This document shows, one piece after another, positions 9,501 through 20,095 of a DNA stretch of 64,000 nt. The position numbers and the translations under genes were made by a program. This DNA comes from Alkaliphilus sp. B6464. Lineage in GTDB: Bacteria; Bacillota; Clostridia; Peptostreptococcales; Natronincolaceae. How positions within the stretch are numbered: the first letter of the stretch is position 1; every line of letters begins with the position of its first letter. The stretch spans positions 2,790,001 through 2,854,000 of the forward strand of contig NZ_CP058557.1 in NCBI RefSeq assembly GCF_018141165.1, in the 5' to 3' direction. The notes below the pieces were generated by a model. That model was not told where the DNA came from. It made no database searches and saw only the letters and a list, made by a program, of their open reading frames with translations.

Positions 9501-10349
9501 CTAAATGAAGTATACTCCAGAACAAATATTTTGGGCAGGCCCATCCATAAATACACTTTCATCTTCCATAACTTCAATTTTAATATTACCACCTTCGGTA
9601 TTTATATTTACCTTATTATCTACAAGACCTAATCTATAAGCTACCCCAACAACACTACTTACACCAGTTCCACAAGCTAGCGTGTATCCTGCTCCTCGCT
9701 CCCAGGTTCTTACTTCTATATTGCCCTCGTCTCTTATTCTAGCGAAGCTTACATTTGTATTTGCAGGATATATATCATGTTTTTCAATTAAGGGACCATA
9801 GGTTTTAATCTCTTCTAAATTTAAGGTATCCGTAAAAATAACAGTATGGGGTACACCCATCAAAACTGTAGTAACCGTAAAATTTCTGCCATTTACCATA
9901 ATTGTTTCATTAATAAAACTAGACTTGTCAGAAGTAACTGGAATTTTACTTGACTCGAAAATCACCTCTCCCATATTAACTTTTACACTTTTAGTCTTAT
10001 CGCCATCAGTATTAAGACTAACTTTTTTTACACCGGATAAGGTTTCGACTGTAAATAGTGATTTATTTATTAAGCCTTCATCATATACAAACTTAGCAAA
10101 GCATCTAATACCATTTCCGCACATAGCTGCTAAAGAACCATCACTATTATAATATTGCATTTTAAAATCTGCAATATTAGACTTATTAACTACTAGAAGT
10201 CCATCCGCTCCTATCCCAAAATGTCTATGGCAAGTTTTTTGAGCTAACTCTTTAAATCTTTCTTCAAAGGGGAAATCTTCATATTTGATTACAATAAAAT
10301 CATTTCCTGCGCCATGCATTTTTTTAAAAACAATACCCCTATTCTCCAT
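9501..10349 (-). CDS. dapF: Diaminopimelate epimerase
   Basis: Interconverts LL- and meso-diaminopimelate for lysine and peptidoglycan synthesis. Both catalytic cysteines are visible: Cys77 in [10 protein letters not shown] and Cys226 in [10 protein letters not shown]. The N-terminal MHGAGNDF motif occupies residues 11-18. Length 282 is normal. The gene lies upstream of yicC with a 94-base gap and is divergent from rqcH on the other strand, so it probably starts its own transcript from the 10350-10656 region. Confidence 0.97.
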   Translation of the reverse strand: MENRGIVFKKMHGAGNDFIVIKYEDFPFEERFKELAQKTCHRHFGIGADGLLVVNKSNIADFKMQYYNSDGSLAAMCGNGIRCFAKFVYDEGLINKSLFTVETLSGVKKVSLNTDGDKTKSVKVNMGEVIFESSKIPVTSDKSSFINETIMVNGRNFTVTTVLMGVPHTVIFTDTLNLEEIKTYGPLIEKHDIYPANTNVSFARIRDEGNIEVRTWERGAGYTLACGTGVSSVVGVAYRLGLVDNKVNINTEGGNIKIEVMEDESVFMDGPAQNICSGVYFI

Positions 10350-10565
10350 ATTTTTACCCCATTACTATTATAATTATTAGTTCTATCTTATAAAATTCAT
10401 ATTTTTAATATTGTATTTTTTAGTTAATAATTATATAATAGTGATTTAAAATTTCTAACTAATTTAATTCAACCTTAAATCTTATTTTCCTTTTAATTAT
10501 TACATTTTTTTAATTTATTTTCTTAAACCTCCATTTTTACATACTTTATATTCGGTGTATTATTA

Positions 10566-10599
10566 AGATTCAGCTGAAGTTAAAATTTTATCTGAATCT
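10566..10599. promoter_or_regulatory. Inverted repeat in the dapF-rqcH divergent region
   Basis: AGATTCAG (10566-10573) is a perfect inverted copy of CTGAATCT (10592-10599). The left arm overlaps a perfect 10-bp palindrome, TTCAGCTGAA (10569-10578). It lies 57 bases before rqcH and could be an operator or a leader hairpin. The rest of the 10350-10656 gap is AT-rich DNA with only weak promoter-like hexamers (for example TATTAT at 10622-10627). Confidence 0.4.
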
Positions 10600-10656
10600 A
10601 GTTTTCTTTATCAAATTATGCTATTATGATTACAAATTAAATAGGAGGTAATACTA

Positions 10657-12441
10657 ATGGCTTTAGACGGATTTGTTGTAGCTGCATTAACACATGAATT
10701 AAAATCTAAACTATGTAATGGTAGAATAGATAAGATCTATCAACCAGAAGCAGATGAAATAATTTTAACCGCAAGAAGTGGTGGAAAAAATCATAAAATT
10801 TTATTATCTACAAATAGTAACTATCCTAAAGTTCATTTTACAAATTCTAGCAAAGAGAATCCAGCAACTCCTCCTAATTTTTGTATGGTGCTTAGAAAAC
10901 ACTTACTTGGAGGAAGAATTATAGATATACTACAGCCTGAGTTTGAAAGAATGATTAAATTAGTTATAGAATCTCATGATGAGCTTAATATATTAAAATC
11001 TAAAGAGCTTATAATAGAGATGATGGGTAAACATAGTAATATAATTTTAGTAGACTCAGAAACTAATAAGATAATAGATAGCATAAAACGTATTCCTTTT
11101 GATATCAGTAGATATAGACAGGTATTACCTGGGCTAGAGTACGCTATGCCTCCTTCCCAGGATAAAGTTAATCCTCTAGCAATTGTTACAAAAGATGAAT
11201 TTAACTCTATTATTAAGAGTAAAGATCAACGTACTTCACTATATAAAGCAATATATAGTAGCTTTACTGGGGTATCCCCACTGATTTCTATGGAAATTTG
11301 CTACAGATCATCTATAGATGAAAATATAATATTATCAAATTTAGATGAAGAAATGATAAACATAATTTATAATTCCTTTGTAGATACAATCAATATGACA
11401 AAAACAAATAATTTTAATCCATCTATTTACTACGATGATACAACAGGAAAATATGTAGACTTTAGCTCTATTAATATTACCCACCTTCATTATTATGAAG
11501 AACAGTCCTTAGAATCATCTAGTGAAATGCTAGAGAATTTTTATCTTCAAAGAGATTCTAAGGAACGAATGAAACAGAAAACACATGATTTACGCAAAAG
11601 TGTTTCTATTAAATTAGACCGGTTATATAACAAACTAAGCAACCTAAACAAAGACTTAAAAAAGGCTCATGAGGCGGAAAAGTACAAACTTTATGGAGAT
11701 TTAATTACAGCTAATATTTATCAAGTGGTAAAAGGGCAAGAGGAAGCAGAACTAACTAATTATTATGATACAGATTATAGTACAGTTATAATTTCATTAG
11801 ACAAAAGATTAACGCCAGCTCAAAATGCTCAAAGATACTTTAAACTATATGCTAAAGCTAAAACTGCACTTTCTCAGGTCAATCATCAAATAGAGAAAAC
11901 TAAAGACGAAGTTAATTATTTAGAACAAATTCTTATAAGTATTGATCAATGTACACATATTTCTGATATTGAAGAAATTCGCACAGAACTTGAAGAAACT
12001 GGATTTATAAAACGTAGAATTAGTAAAAAAGGCATGAGTTCTAATCAGAATAAAAAATCTAATTATCTTAAATACATGTCTTCTGAAGGATTTGAAATAC
12101 TTGTTGGTAAAAACAACAAGCAAAATGATGAAATTACCTTTAAAGTATCCTCTAAAGATGATCTTTGGTTCCATGTTAAGGATATGCCTGGTTCCCATGT
12201 AATATTAAAACAAAATGATAAAACTACAGGAAATTCATCTATATTACAAGCAGCAACACTAGCAGCTTACTATAGTAAAGGTAAAAACTCTACTAAGGTT
12301 GCAGTGGATTATACCGAAAGAAGAAATGTAAAAAAACAAAGTGGAGCTAAGCCAGGAATGGTAATTTATGATAATTATTCAACTGTATTAGTTGATAGTG
12401 ACGACAAATCTATTGCAAATATTTTAAGACAAAATTTATAA
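10657..12441 (+). CDS. rqcH: NFACT-family ribosome quality control factor RqcH (fibronectin-binding homolog)
   Basis: The only plus-strand core gene here. The N-terminal NFACT-N domain begins MALDGFVVAALTHELKSKL and includes NFCMVLRKHLLGGRI. A coiled-coil region spans about residues 290-430, and the NFACT-R domain has DLWFHVKDMPGSHVIL and the end NVKKQSGAKPGMVIYDNYST. RqcH binds stalled 50S subunits and directs C-terminal alanine tailing; older annotation calls it a fibronectin-binding protein. Length 594 is close to the family norm. AATAGGAGGTAATACTA precedes the ATG. It converges on the pentapeptide gene, with one shared hairpin between them. Confidence 0.93.
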   Translation: MALDGFVVAALTHELKSKLCNGRIDKIYQPEADEIILTARSGGKNHKILLSTNSNYPKVHFTNSSKENPATPPNFCMVLRKHLLGGRIIDILQPEFERMIKLVIESHDELNILKSKELIIEMMGKHSNIILVDSETNKIIDSIKRIPFDISRYRQVLPGLEYAMPPSQDKVNPLAIVTKDEFNSIIKSKDQRTSLYKAIYSSFTGVSPLISMEICYRSSIDENIILSNLDEEMINIIYNSFVDTINMTKTNNFNPSIYYDDTTGKYVDFSSINITHLHYYEEQSLESSSEMLENFYLQRDSKERMKQKTHDLRKSVSIKLDRLYNKLSNLNKDLKKAHEAEKYKLYGDLITANIYQVVKGQEEAELTNYYDTDYSTVIISLDKRLTPAQNAQRYFKLYAKAKTALSQVNHQIEKTKDEVNYLEQILISIDQCTHISDIEEIRTELEETGFIKRRISKKGMSSNQNKKSNYLKYMSSEGFEILVGKNNKQNDEITFKVSSKDDLWFHVKDMPGSHVILKQNDKTTGNSSILQAATLAAYYSKGKNSTKVAVDYTERRNVKKQSGAKPGMVIYDNYSTVLVDSDDKSIANILRQNL

Positions 12442-12449
12442 TACTTCCC

Positions 12450-12510
12450 AATAAGTGCAAATATAAATAGGTTCCGCTGTTAGCGGAACCTATTTATATT
12501 TGCACTTATT
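12450..12510. terminator. Bidirectional terminator with a perfect 29-bp stem
   Basis: The arm 12450-12478 is perfectly complementary to 12482-12510, leaving a 3-base loop (GTT). It fills almost the whole gap between convergent rqcH (plus) and the pentapeptide gene (minus), whose stop codon begins at 12511. The stem has a GC-rich tip (GGTTCCGCT) and an AT-rich base, giving U-rich ends on both strands. Confidence 0.85.
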
Positions 12511-13164
12511 TTAGTCTACAATCTTTATTCCCAAAAGCCTGGAAAGCGACACAGCTTGTATAGACGACACTGTAGCTCCATAGACGTCTTCAGGCCTAAC
12601 TCCTATTCCATCAATGTCACAGCTTGTAAAATCTATACCTTCTAGTTTCGTACCAGACATTTCAGTTTGTTGTAAATTAGAATCCTTGAAATATATATTC
12701 TTAAAACTTGAGTTTTGAAAATCTGATTTCTGTAAGAGACAATTTTCAAAACCTACTTGCTTACAATCTAAAAACCTAAAAAAAGCATAGCGAGCATCAC
12801 AACTATTAAATATAACATTTCTTAACGCTACTTCACTAAAATTTGCACCGAGAATCTTACTATTTAGTATCTCTACTCTATGAAAAACCCCTTCTCTAAA
12901 GTCTACATTTGATAGATCACAGTTTTCAAACCTAACATCTGTACAGTCTATTTGCCTAAAGATCACTTGTTTAAACACTACATTCTTAAACACAATCTCT
13001 TTAAAAGTAAGTTTTTCTGTAATTTTATCTTCAAATAAACAATCCTTTATAACTCCAGATAAAACTAGACCTTCATTCTCAATATTTTTGTCCTGCAACT
13101 GTATTTCTTCTAGTTTACTTGGTAATTTAGGAGATATTATTTTTTTTGTCTTTGAATTTTTCAT
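12511..13164 (-). CDS. Pentapeptide-repeat protein
   Basis: From about residue 45 to 190 the sequence shows the five-residue periodicity of pentapeptide repeats, for example VFKNVVFKQVIFRQIDCTDVR (one register shown in part) and SDFQNSSFKNIYF, predicting a right-handed beta-helix. The N-terminal 30 residues are polar and the C-terminus (GVRPEDVYGATVSSIQAVSLS) is outside the repeats. No signal peptide is evident, so it is probably cytosolic. Functions of such proteins range from DNA-gyrase protection to unknown; none can be assigned here. It lies downstream of pyrR with a 21-base gap. Confidence 0.88.
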   Translation of the reverse strand: MKNSKTKKIISPKLPSKLEEIQLQDKNIENEGLVLSGVIKDCLFEDKITEKLTFKEIVFKNVVFKQVIFRQIDCTDVRFENCDLSNVDFREGVFHRVEILNSKILGANFSEVALRNVIFNSCDARYAFFRFLDCKQVGFENCLLQKSDFQNSSFKNIYFKDSNLQQTEMSGTKLEGIDFTSCDIDGIGVRPEDVYGATVSSIQAVSLSRLLGIKIVD

Positions 13165-13185
13165 ATAATATACCTCACACTCAAT

Positions 13186-14671
<1,486 letters not shown>

Positions 14672-14745
14672 AGCTTATCACTTCCTTTTACACAAATTAT
14701 TCGATAGTTAATAATTCTAATATTCCATTTAAACTAACTCTTTGT

Positions 14746-15180
14746 TTATCTATCATATTTTAAAATAAAAATACCTATTAAAACTGCACCAACTACAACA
14801 GCAGAATCAGCTATATTAAACACTGGAAAATTTATAATTACAGCATTAAAGTAATCAACAACAAACCCTAATCTAACCCTATCTATTAAATTTCCAATAG
14901 CTCCACCTGCTACTAAACTAAGTCCAACTATCATCATTTTGTTTAGCCTATTATGATGTGCATAAAACCATATGAAACCTAATACTAAAAGAGTAGTAAT
15001 AACAAAAAATAATTTCTGATTTTGAAAAAGTCCAAAGGCAGCACCGCGATTTTCTACATAGGTTAAATGAAATATATTGTTAATAATAGGAATATCTCCA
15101 ACTGGCACTAAGTATTTCAAGGCTAATATTTTACTCAACTGATCTAATATAAGTACTGCAATAACAATGATATAGTTCAT
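14746..15180 (-). CDS. lspA: Lipoprotein signal peptidase (signal peptidase II)
   Basis: A 144-residue protein with four membrane segments. The two catalytic aspartates are Asp109 in GFVVDYFNA and Asp125 in FNIADSAV; the conserved VENRGAAFG and GAIGNLIDR motifs are also present. It cleaves the signal peptide of diacylglyceryl-modified prolipoproteins. I chose the ATG at 15178-15180 because GGAAGGGGAGTACAT is directly before it. It lies between yteA and rluD. Confidence 0.96.
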   Translation of the reverse strand: MNYIIVIAVLILDQLSKILALKYLVPVGDIPIINNIFHLTYVENRGAAFGLFQNQKLFFVITTLLVLGFIWFYAHHNRLNKMMIVGLSLVAGGAIGNLIDRVRLGFVVDYFNAVIINFPVFNIADSAVVVGAVLIGIFILKYDR

Positions 15181-15262
15181 ATGTACTCCCCTTCCTATAT
15201 TTTCTTTCAATAAATGATTATATCATTATTAAAAGAAAAAAGATACAAAATGTATCTTTTTA

Positions 15263-15946
15263 TCAACTATTTTCCTTGTCCATTTGTTCCCTCGCATCCA
15301 TCATTCCGTCACCAGTATATGGGAGTTGAGATTTATAATAATCCTCTGATATATTTTCTATTTCCTGAACAGTTCCAATATTATAATCATCAAATATACC
15401 TAGATGATCTCCTGTAGCAAAGGATGGGTCATTCTTTATATCATTAAATTTGGCTACAGCTTGATATGCATCTTCTCCGTCAAATCCAGTATAATCGTCA
15501 TAATCTTTATAGCTTGTTCTAAAAGAAGGAGATATTACTTCTTCCTCTACTGGTCTGTCGGTACTTAATCTATGTGCCTCTAGCTTTCCTTTTGCACATT
15601 CCATACAAATATTGGCTTCTGGCATAACCTCTAGCCTTTCTTGCGGAACATCATTGCTACAAAGCTGACAGCTACCATAGGTACCATTCTCTATCTTTTC
15701 AAGAGCTCTATCTATTTCTGTAATCCTATACCGTTCGTGATTTTCTAGATTAGCCTGCATAGATACCATGAACATCTCTGTACCTAAATCTGCAGGATGA
15801 TTATCATAGGCTGAAAGTTCTGATGTGTATTCCCTGATGGAAGCATCTGTTGGATGATGTTCTTCCATCATTTTAAGTGTATTCATTGTAGTCTTTTTTT
15901 CTTCTAATAATCTTTTTTTAAAGTATTCTAATTTATTTTTATCCAA
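15263..15946 (-). CDS. yteA: TraR/DksA-type zinc-finger protein, YteA family
   Basis: The sequence has an N-terminal helical hairpin and a C4 zinc finger, CQLCSNDVPQERLEVMPEA followed by CMEC, near residues 90-120. It ends with an acidic tail typical of the Bacillus YteA group. DksA-like proteins can act in the RNA polymerase secondary channel, but a role for YteA is not established. The start is taken as the TTG at 15944-15946: GATAGGAGGATTTCC puts a perfect ribosome site six bases before it, whereas the ATG eight codons upstream has no ribosome site. The gene then begins just after the DUF5665 stop codon. Confidence 0.88.
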   Translation of the reverse strand: MDKNKLEYFKKRLLEEKKTTMNTLKMMEEHHPTDASIREYTSELSAYDNHPADLGTEMFMVSMQANLENHERYRITEIDRALEKIENGTYGSCQLCSNDVPQERLEVMPEANICMECAKGKLEAHRLSTDRPVEEEVISPSFRTSYKDYDDYTGFDGEDAYQAVAKFNDIKNDPSFATGDHLGIFDDYNIGTVQEIENISEDYYKSQLPYTGDGMMDAREQMDKENS

Positions 15947-15956
15947 GGAAATCCTC

Positions 15957-16262
15957 CTATCTGTAGCCATCTATAATATTTAAAAGATCAGCAACTATTT
16001 TACCAATATAAGGGAGATTAACCCAGCTCCGCAATAAGTATATTACGATACCAGCCAAAACTGTAAAACCAATACCCATTCCTAATCCTCTAGCTAACCC
16101 TGCAACAAAGTTCATAAAAATGATCCTTCTAGGGTTAGATATCATTTCTACATACTCTGCCACTCTCATATTATCCATCTTTCTTGATAATCTTTCTATT
16201 TGACCCATATTAGTTATTTCATTAGCTATTTCACTAGCATGGTTTTGTTTGTTTTGAGACAT
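15957..16262 (-). CDS. DUF5665 domain membrane protein
   Basis: About 101 residues with a cytosolic N-terminal half (MSQNKQNHASEIANEITNMG) and a hydrophobic region around residues 52-80 containing GLARGLGMGIGFTVLAGIV. This pattern matches the DUF5665 family of small clostridial membrane proteins, of unknown function. The ATG at 16260-16262 is favoured because TTGGGGTGGTTAATT precedes it. Its stop codon overlaps the ribosome site of yteA, suggesting coupled translation of the two genes. Confidence 0.8.
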   Translation of the reverse strand: MSQNKQNHASEIANEITNMGQIERLSRKMDNMRVAEYVEMISNPRRIIFMNFVAGLARGLGMGIGFTVLAGIVIYLLRSWVNLPYIGKIVADLLNIIDGYR

Positions 16263-16335
16263 AATTAACCACCCCAATATTATTTTATCCTATAAACTGA
16301 TTTTTATCCGATAGCTAAGGATTCTAAGAATTCCT

Positions 16336-17121
16336 TTATTTTATTTCTTTCATTAAAGCATTAAACTCATAAAAATCTAAAGACTGTTCACCATCTGACA
16401 AAGCTTCGCATGGATTTGGATGGATTTCTAGCATAATTCCATCAGCTCCAGCTGCCAAAGAAGCCTTTGACATAGGTAATATAAGCTCTTTCCTACCTGT
16501 TCCATGGCTCGGGTCTACTATAATAGGAAGATTAGATAAATTCTTTATTATAGGAACAGCTGTAATATCCAATGTATTTCTAGTATATGTTTCGAAAGTT
16601 CTAACCCCACGCTCACACAATATAATGTTTGAATTACCTTCATATGCTACATATTCCGCAGCCATTAGCCAATCTTCTATAGTAGCAGTCATACCACGCT
16701 TTAGTAAAATAGGTTTGTTAGTCCTTCCTACTTCTTTTAACAAACTAAAGTTTTGCATATTTCTTGATCCTATTTGTAATATATCAACGTATTTGCAAAC
16801 CATATCTACATCTCGCGTATCCATTACTTCAGAAACTACAGGTAATCCATGTGCATCTCCTGCTTCTTTTAAGAGCCTTAGTCCCTCTTCGCCAAGCCCT
16901 TGAAATGAGTATGGTGAAGTTCTAGGCTTAAAAGCTCCTCCTCTTAAAATATGTCCTCCCAGCTCCTTTACAGTATATGCCGCCTTTTGAATTTGATCTT
17001 TACTTTCAACAGAACATGGCCCTGCTATTATTACAGGGTTTTCTTCACCTATTTTTACGCTTTTTACTACAATAACTTTAGTTTTCTCATTATTATTTTT
17101 TCCTACTAATTTTAATTTCAT
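16336..17121 (-). CDS. aroF: 3-deoxy-7-phosphoheptulonate synthase, class I-beta, short form
   Basis: Condenses phosphoenolpyruvate with erythrose 4-phosphate, the first shikimate step. Motifs [40 protein letters not shown] and VDPSHGTGR are those of the AroA-I-beta barrel. At 261 residues it lacks the roughly 70-residue N-terminal ferredoxin-like regulatory domain of the common 335-340 residue form, so it probably is not feedback-inhibited through that domain. The start [10 protein letters not shown] is preceded by AGAAGGAATAAAAT. No other shikimate gene lies nearby; it stands between mtnN and DUF5665. Confidence 0.93.
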   Translation of the reverse strand: MKLKLVGKNNNEKTKVIVVKSVKIGEENPVIIAGPCSVESKDQIQKAAYTVKELGGHILRGGAFKPRTSPYSFQGLGEEGLRLLKEAGDAHGLPVVSEVMDTRDVDMVCKYVDILQIGSRNMQNFSLLKEVGRTNKPILLKRGMTATIEDWLMAAEYVAYEGNSNIILCERGVRTFETYTRNTLDITAVPIIKNLSNLPIIVDPSHGTGRKELILPMSKASLAAGADGIMLEIHPNPCEALSDGEQSLDFYEFNALMKEIK

Positions 17122-17134
17122 ATTTTATTCCTTC

Positions 17135-17833
17135 TTACATCTGTTTTAACATTATTTTTACAATATCCTTAGAATGATCTGCTGCCTGCTCTACAAATTC
17201 ATTAAAATTACTATGAGCTGATCCATCTGCCTTGTCCGACATAGCCCTAATAATAACAAAAGGCATATTATTAACATAGCATGTATGACCTATTGCCGCA
17301 CCTTCCATTTCTGTACAGTGGGCACCAAAATTTTCTAATAGACTTTCTTTTAATTTAGAATCACTAACAAATATATCACCTGAAACAATTCTACCACTCA
17401 CTGTCTTATTTTCCTTTAGCACTTCCTTAGAAGCAATCAAAGCCTTATTTATCAAGTTTTCATCTGCAGGGAAAATAGACTTTTCCATTCTAGGAATTTC
17501 ACCTAATTTATGTCCAAACCCAGTTACATCAAAGTCATGTTGCTGTACGTCTGTAGAAACAACGATATCTAGTACATCTAAATCATTACTTATAGCACCA
17601 GCTACTCCAGTGTTTATAATTACATTTGCATCTAGCTCACTAATTAAAACTTGTGTACATATAGCCGCATTCACCTTACCTATACCACATCTAACAAGAA
17701 CTATTTCTTTTTTCTCAAGATTTCCTATGTAAAAATTCATATTTGCTATTGATCTTACTTCTTTTACTTCCATTTCACTCTTTAAAACATCCACTTCCTC
17801 ATCCATTGCACCTATTATACCTATTCTACCCAT
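17135..17833 (-). CDS. mtnN: 5'-methylthioadenosine / S-adenosylhomocysteine nucleosidase
   Basis: Hydrolyses methylthioadenosine and S-adenosylhomocysteine to adenine plus the thiosugar. The start MGRIGIIGAMDEEVDVL contains the catalytic Glu region. INTGVAGAIS, CTEMEGAAIGH and RAMSDKADGSAH contain the other conserved active-site residues. At 232 residues the length is standard. A perfect TAAGGAGGTTTTTTT ribosome site precedes the ATG. It sits 14 bases before the DAHP synthase gene and likely shares its transcript. Confidence 0.96.
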   Translation of the reverse strand: MGRIGIIGAMDEEVDVLKSEMEVKEVRSIANMNFYIGNLEKKEIVLVRCGIGKVNAAICTQVLISELDANVIINTGVAGAISNDLDVLDIVVSTDVQQHDFDVTGFGHKLGEIPRMEKSIFPADENLINKALIASKEVLKENKTVSGRIVSGDIFVSDSKLKESLLENFGAHCTEMEGAAIGHTCYVNNMPFVIIRAMSDKADGSAHSNFNEFVEQAADHSKDIVKIMLKQM

Positions 17834-17906
17834 AAAAAAACCTCCTTAACTATATAATATCCAAATTATTTATTATATTTCATATCTCATAAATCCTTCA
17901 CCACAC

Positions 17907-17932
17907 AAAAGCCGCATCTCTATGCGGCTTTT
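17907..17932 (-). terminator. Rho-independent terminator after divIVA
   Basis: AAAAGCCGCAT pairs with ATGCGGCTTTT around the loop CTCT, 46 bases past the divIVA stop codon. On the minus strand it continues TTTTGTG. Confidence 0.85.
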
Positions 17933-17978
17933 ATCTAATGCGTTTTCAGTTGTATTATATATATCATCAACCTAATAG

Positions 17979-18458
17979 TCAAGCTGTTTGACTATCTTGA
18001 TTTTCCTCAACTAACTCGTCAGAAGATTCAATAAGAGAATCTAATTGAGATTGCAATAATGTTCTAAACCTTGTTTTAAAAATTTGCATTTGCTTTTTTG
18101 TACTTTCAAATTCATTTCTAATGTCTTCTACTTCTATATGAGCCTTGGCTATAACCTCTTTAGCTTTTGACTCAGCTTCTTGGATAATAAGCTCTGATTT
18201 TTTGTGAGCATTAGCCCTAACATCTTCTGCTGCATTTTGAGCTACTATCAATGTATTTTTCAATGTTTCTTCTATTCCTTTATATTGATCCATTTGATGA
18301 TTCGCGGCTTCTAGCTTATCCTTTAGCTCTATATTTTCCTTGTAAAGCTTTTCGTAATCAATCATAATTTGATCTAAAAATTCGTCAACTTCGTCTTCTT
18401 TATAGCCTCTAATTCCTCTTTTAAATTCTTTATTTTGTATTTCTAAAGGCGTTATCAT
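17979..18458 (-). CDS. divIVA: DivIVA-family cell pole / division protein
   Basis: The protein begins MITPLEIQNKEFKRGIRGYKEDEVDEFLDQ (quoted in parts), the conserved membrane-curvature-sensing N-terminus of DivIVA. A long coiled coil runs from about residue 25 to 130 and ends in an acidic tail. DivIVA marks poles and division sites and recruits septum-placement or sporulation partners. The ATG at 18456-18458 is preferred since GGGGGTGCACACTAAT precedes it. It closes the ylm cluster sepF-yggT-ylmH-divIVA, as in Bacillus. Confidence 0.94.
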   Translation of the reverse strand: MITPLEIQNKEFKRGIRGYKEDEVDEFLDQIMIDYEKLYKENIELKDKLEAANHQMDQYKGIEETLKNTLIVAQNAAEDVRANAHKKSELIIQEAESKAKEVIAKAHIEVEDIRNEFESTKKQMQIFKTRFRTLLQSQLDSLIESSDELVEENQDSQTA

Positions 18459-18483
18459 ATTAGTGTGCACCCCCATTATCTAT

Positions 18484-19272
18484 TTAAATAGGTTTATGTA
18501 ATTTAATTAAAATTCTTTCAGATCTAGTTTTTCCTTCTATTGAAGCTATTATTACTCTGCCTCTTCCTTTAAGAGATATAATATCCTTCTCCATAACTTC
18601 GTAGGAAGCCTTTGTAACTTGCATCCAATTAATGCTGACCCTCTCCTTAGATATTAAGCTTTGAGCTTCTGTCCTCGAAACTTTAAAAGCTAGACTTAAT
18701 ACTGCATCTAATCTAAGAGAAGCTACATTTCCATTAATTTGTTTATACGCTATTTGAGATGGAGTGATTTCATCTAATTTTAACTCTTTTACTTTTACAG
18801 AAGCATTACCAACTTTGCTTAAATTATATAAAATATAATCCTTAAGGCCACTATTTACTACTACTTGACATGTATTGTTATGTACTATAATATCTCCAAT
18901 TTTTTCACGTTTTAGTCCCATACCTAAAATCGCACCTAAATAATCCCTATGATCTAAATGTTCAAATTGGGATGTACTCCTAATCTCAAATGCAACTATA
19001 GGAGTATCTACTGTATACTCATCTAAATAATCAGGAAAAAGAACCAGTGCCTTTCTTTCAGCTTCCTCATATCCACCTGTTACCATATACCTTATACCTT
19101 GAATACCATTTAGTAAGTCACATGCTGCCTTTGTTTCATAGGGAGTTAAGAAATCTGTAGATTTAACGTCATGCCTTTTAAGTACACCATCAGCTTTATC
19201 TAGTATCTTAAGCATTACATCTCTTAGTGTTTGTTCTTGAACATGCTCTAATAATTTTTCCTTATCTAACAT
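18484..19272 (-). CDS. ylmH: YlmH-type S4 RNA-binding protein
   Basis: A 262-residue protein. The N-terminal region resembles the YlmH N domain (FEIRSTSQFEHLDHRDYLGAILGMGLKR in parts), and a C-terminal S4 domain (residues about 180-240: RLDAVLSLAFKVSRTEAQSLI) binds RNA. YlmH is implicated in rescue of stalled 50S subunits in Bacillus. This makes an interesting parallel to rqcH elsewhere in the window. The start is the ATG at 19270-19272; AGAGGTGGATTTG is its ribosome site and contains the upstream GTG that a longer reading would use. Confidence 0.92.
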   Translation of the reverse strand: MLDKEKLLEHVQEQTLRDVMLKILDKADGVLKRHDVKSTDFLTPYETKAACDLLNGIQGIRYMVTGGYEEAERKALVLFPDYLDEYTVDTPIVAFEIRSTSQFEHLDHRDYLGAILGMGLKREKIGDIIVHNNTCQVVVNSGLKDYILYNLSKVGNASVKVKELKLDEITPSQIAYKQINGNVASLRLDAVLSLAFKVSRTEAQSLISKERVSINWMQVTKASYEVMEKDIISLKGRGRVIIASIEGKTRSERILIKLHKPI

Positions 19273-19290
19273 CAAATCCACCTCTTACAA

Positions 19291-19563
19291 TTATAACATT
19301 CTTAAAATTAGAATATATACTACTTGAATTATCAACATTGCTAATAGAGGAGAAAAATCTAAAAATCCAGTATATCCAAATACACTATTAATGATACTAC
19401 GAGCTGGTGCTAAAATCGGCTCCGTTACACCATATATAAATTGCACAATAGGGTTTGATGGGTTGGGACTTATCCATGGTAAAATAATTCTAATTAAAAT
19501 TAAAATATTGATAAGCCTAACTAAATAGTATAAAGCCATTGCTATTACTTGTGGTTCAAACAA
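19291..19563 (-). CDS. yggT: YggT family membrane protein
   Basis: Ninety residues with two hydrophobic segments (about 5-30 and 65-88) and the conserved middle ILPWISPNPSNPIVQFIYGVTEP, characteristic of YggT/YlmG. It lies in the division-associated ylm cluster between sepF and ylmH; homologs affect nucleoid or FtsZ arrangement, but the molecular role is unclear. The start is a TTG at 19561-19563 supported by GAGGAGGGTGATAG upstream; no ATG is placed well. Confidence 0.92.
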   Translation of the reverse strand: MFEPQVIAMALYYLVRLINILILIRIILPWISPNPSNPIVQFIYGVTEPILAPARSIINSVFGYTGFLDFSPLLAMLIIQVVYILILRML

Positions 19564-19625
19564 AATCTATCACCCTCCTCTTTTTCTAATATATAATAGT
19601 TCTAAATTCTATCTAATTCGGTTAT

Positions 19626-20063
19626 TTATTTTTGCCAAGGAAATACACCTTTATTTTTTAACTCTTCTTTAATATTGCCAGAAATATCTACATTATTTGG
19701 TGCTAATAGAAAAATTCCCGAAGAAACTTTCTGAATATTTCCATCTAGCGCATATAGAGCTCCATTTAAAAAGTCAAAAAACTTTTTGGCCAAATCAGGT
19801 TCAATATTTTCTAAATTAATAATTACTGGTTTTCTATTTTTCAAATTATCAACAATACTTGGCGCTTCTTCAAAATTAGTTGGTTCATAGAGTACAACCT
19901 TCATTTGAGTAGTAGTATGTATATTAACAACTTTGTTTCTCTTATTATTTACAACCGGAATTAATTCTTCTTCCTCTTCTATTATTTCATCTTCTATTTC
20001 TTCTTCCTCAAAAACATCAAACCCCATAAATACCTTAACTTTATCTATTATCTTTGCTGACAT
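19626..20063 (-). CDS. sepF: SepF cell division protein
   Basis: The 145-residue protein begins MSAKIIDKVKVFMGFDVFEE, an amphipathic membrane-anchoring helix. An acidic linker follows, and then the globular SepF domain (residues about 50-135) with NLKNRKPVIINLENIEPDLAKKFFDFLNG (in parts). SepF anchors FtsZ to the membrane and shapes the septum. It follows yggS as in Bacillus. AAGGAGGGACAAAT precedes the ATG. Confidence 0.95.
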   Translation of the reverse strand: MSAKIIDKVKVFMGFDVFEEEEIEDEIIEEEEELIPVVNNKRNKVVNIHTTTQMKVVLYEPTNFEEAPSIVDNLKNRKPVIINLENIEPDLAKKFFDFLNGALYALDGNIQKVSSGIFLLAPNNVDISGNIKEELKNKGVFPWQK

Positions 20064-20095
20064 ATTTGTCCCTCCTTATTAATTTTATCCTTTGC

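Noticed and set aside
10612-10626. Third copy of the 35-bp repeat (CAAATTATGCTATT)
   Set aside because: Only about 14 bases match and the orientation to the gene is opposite.
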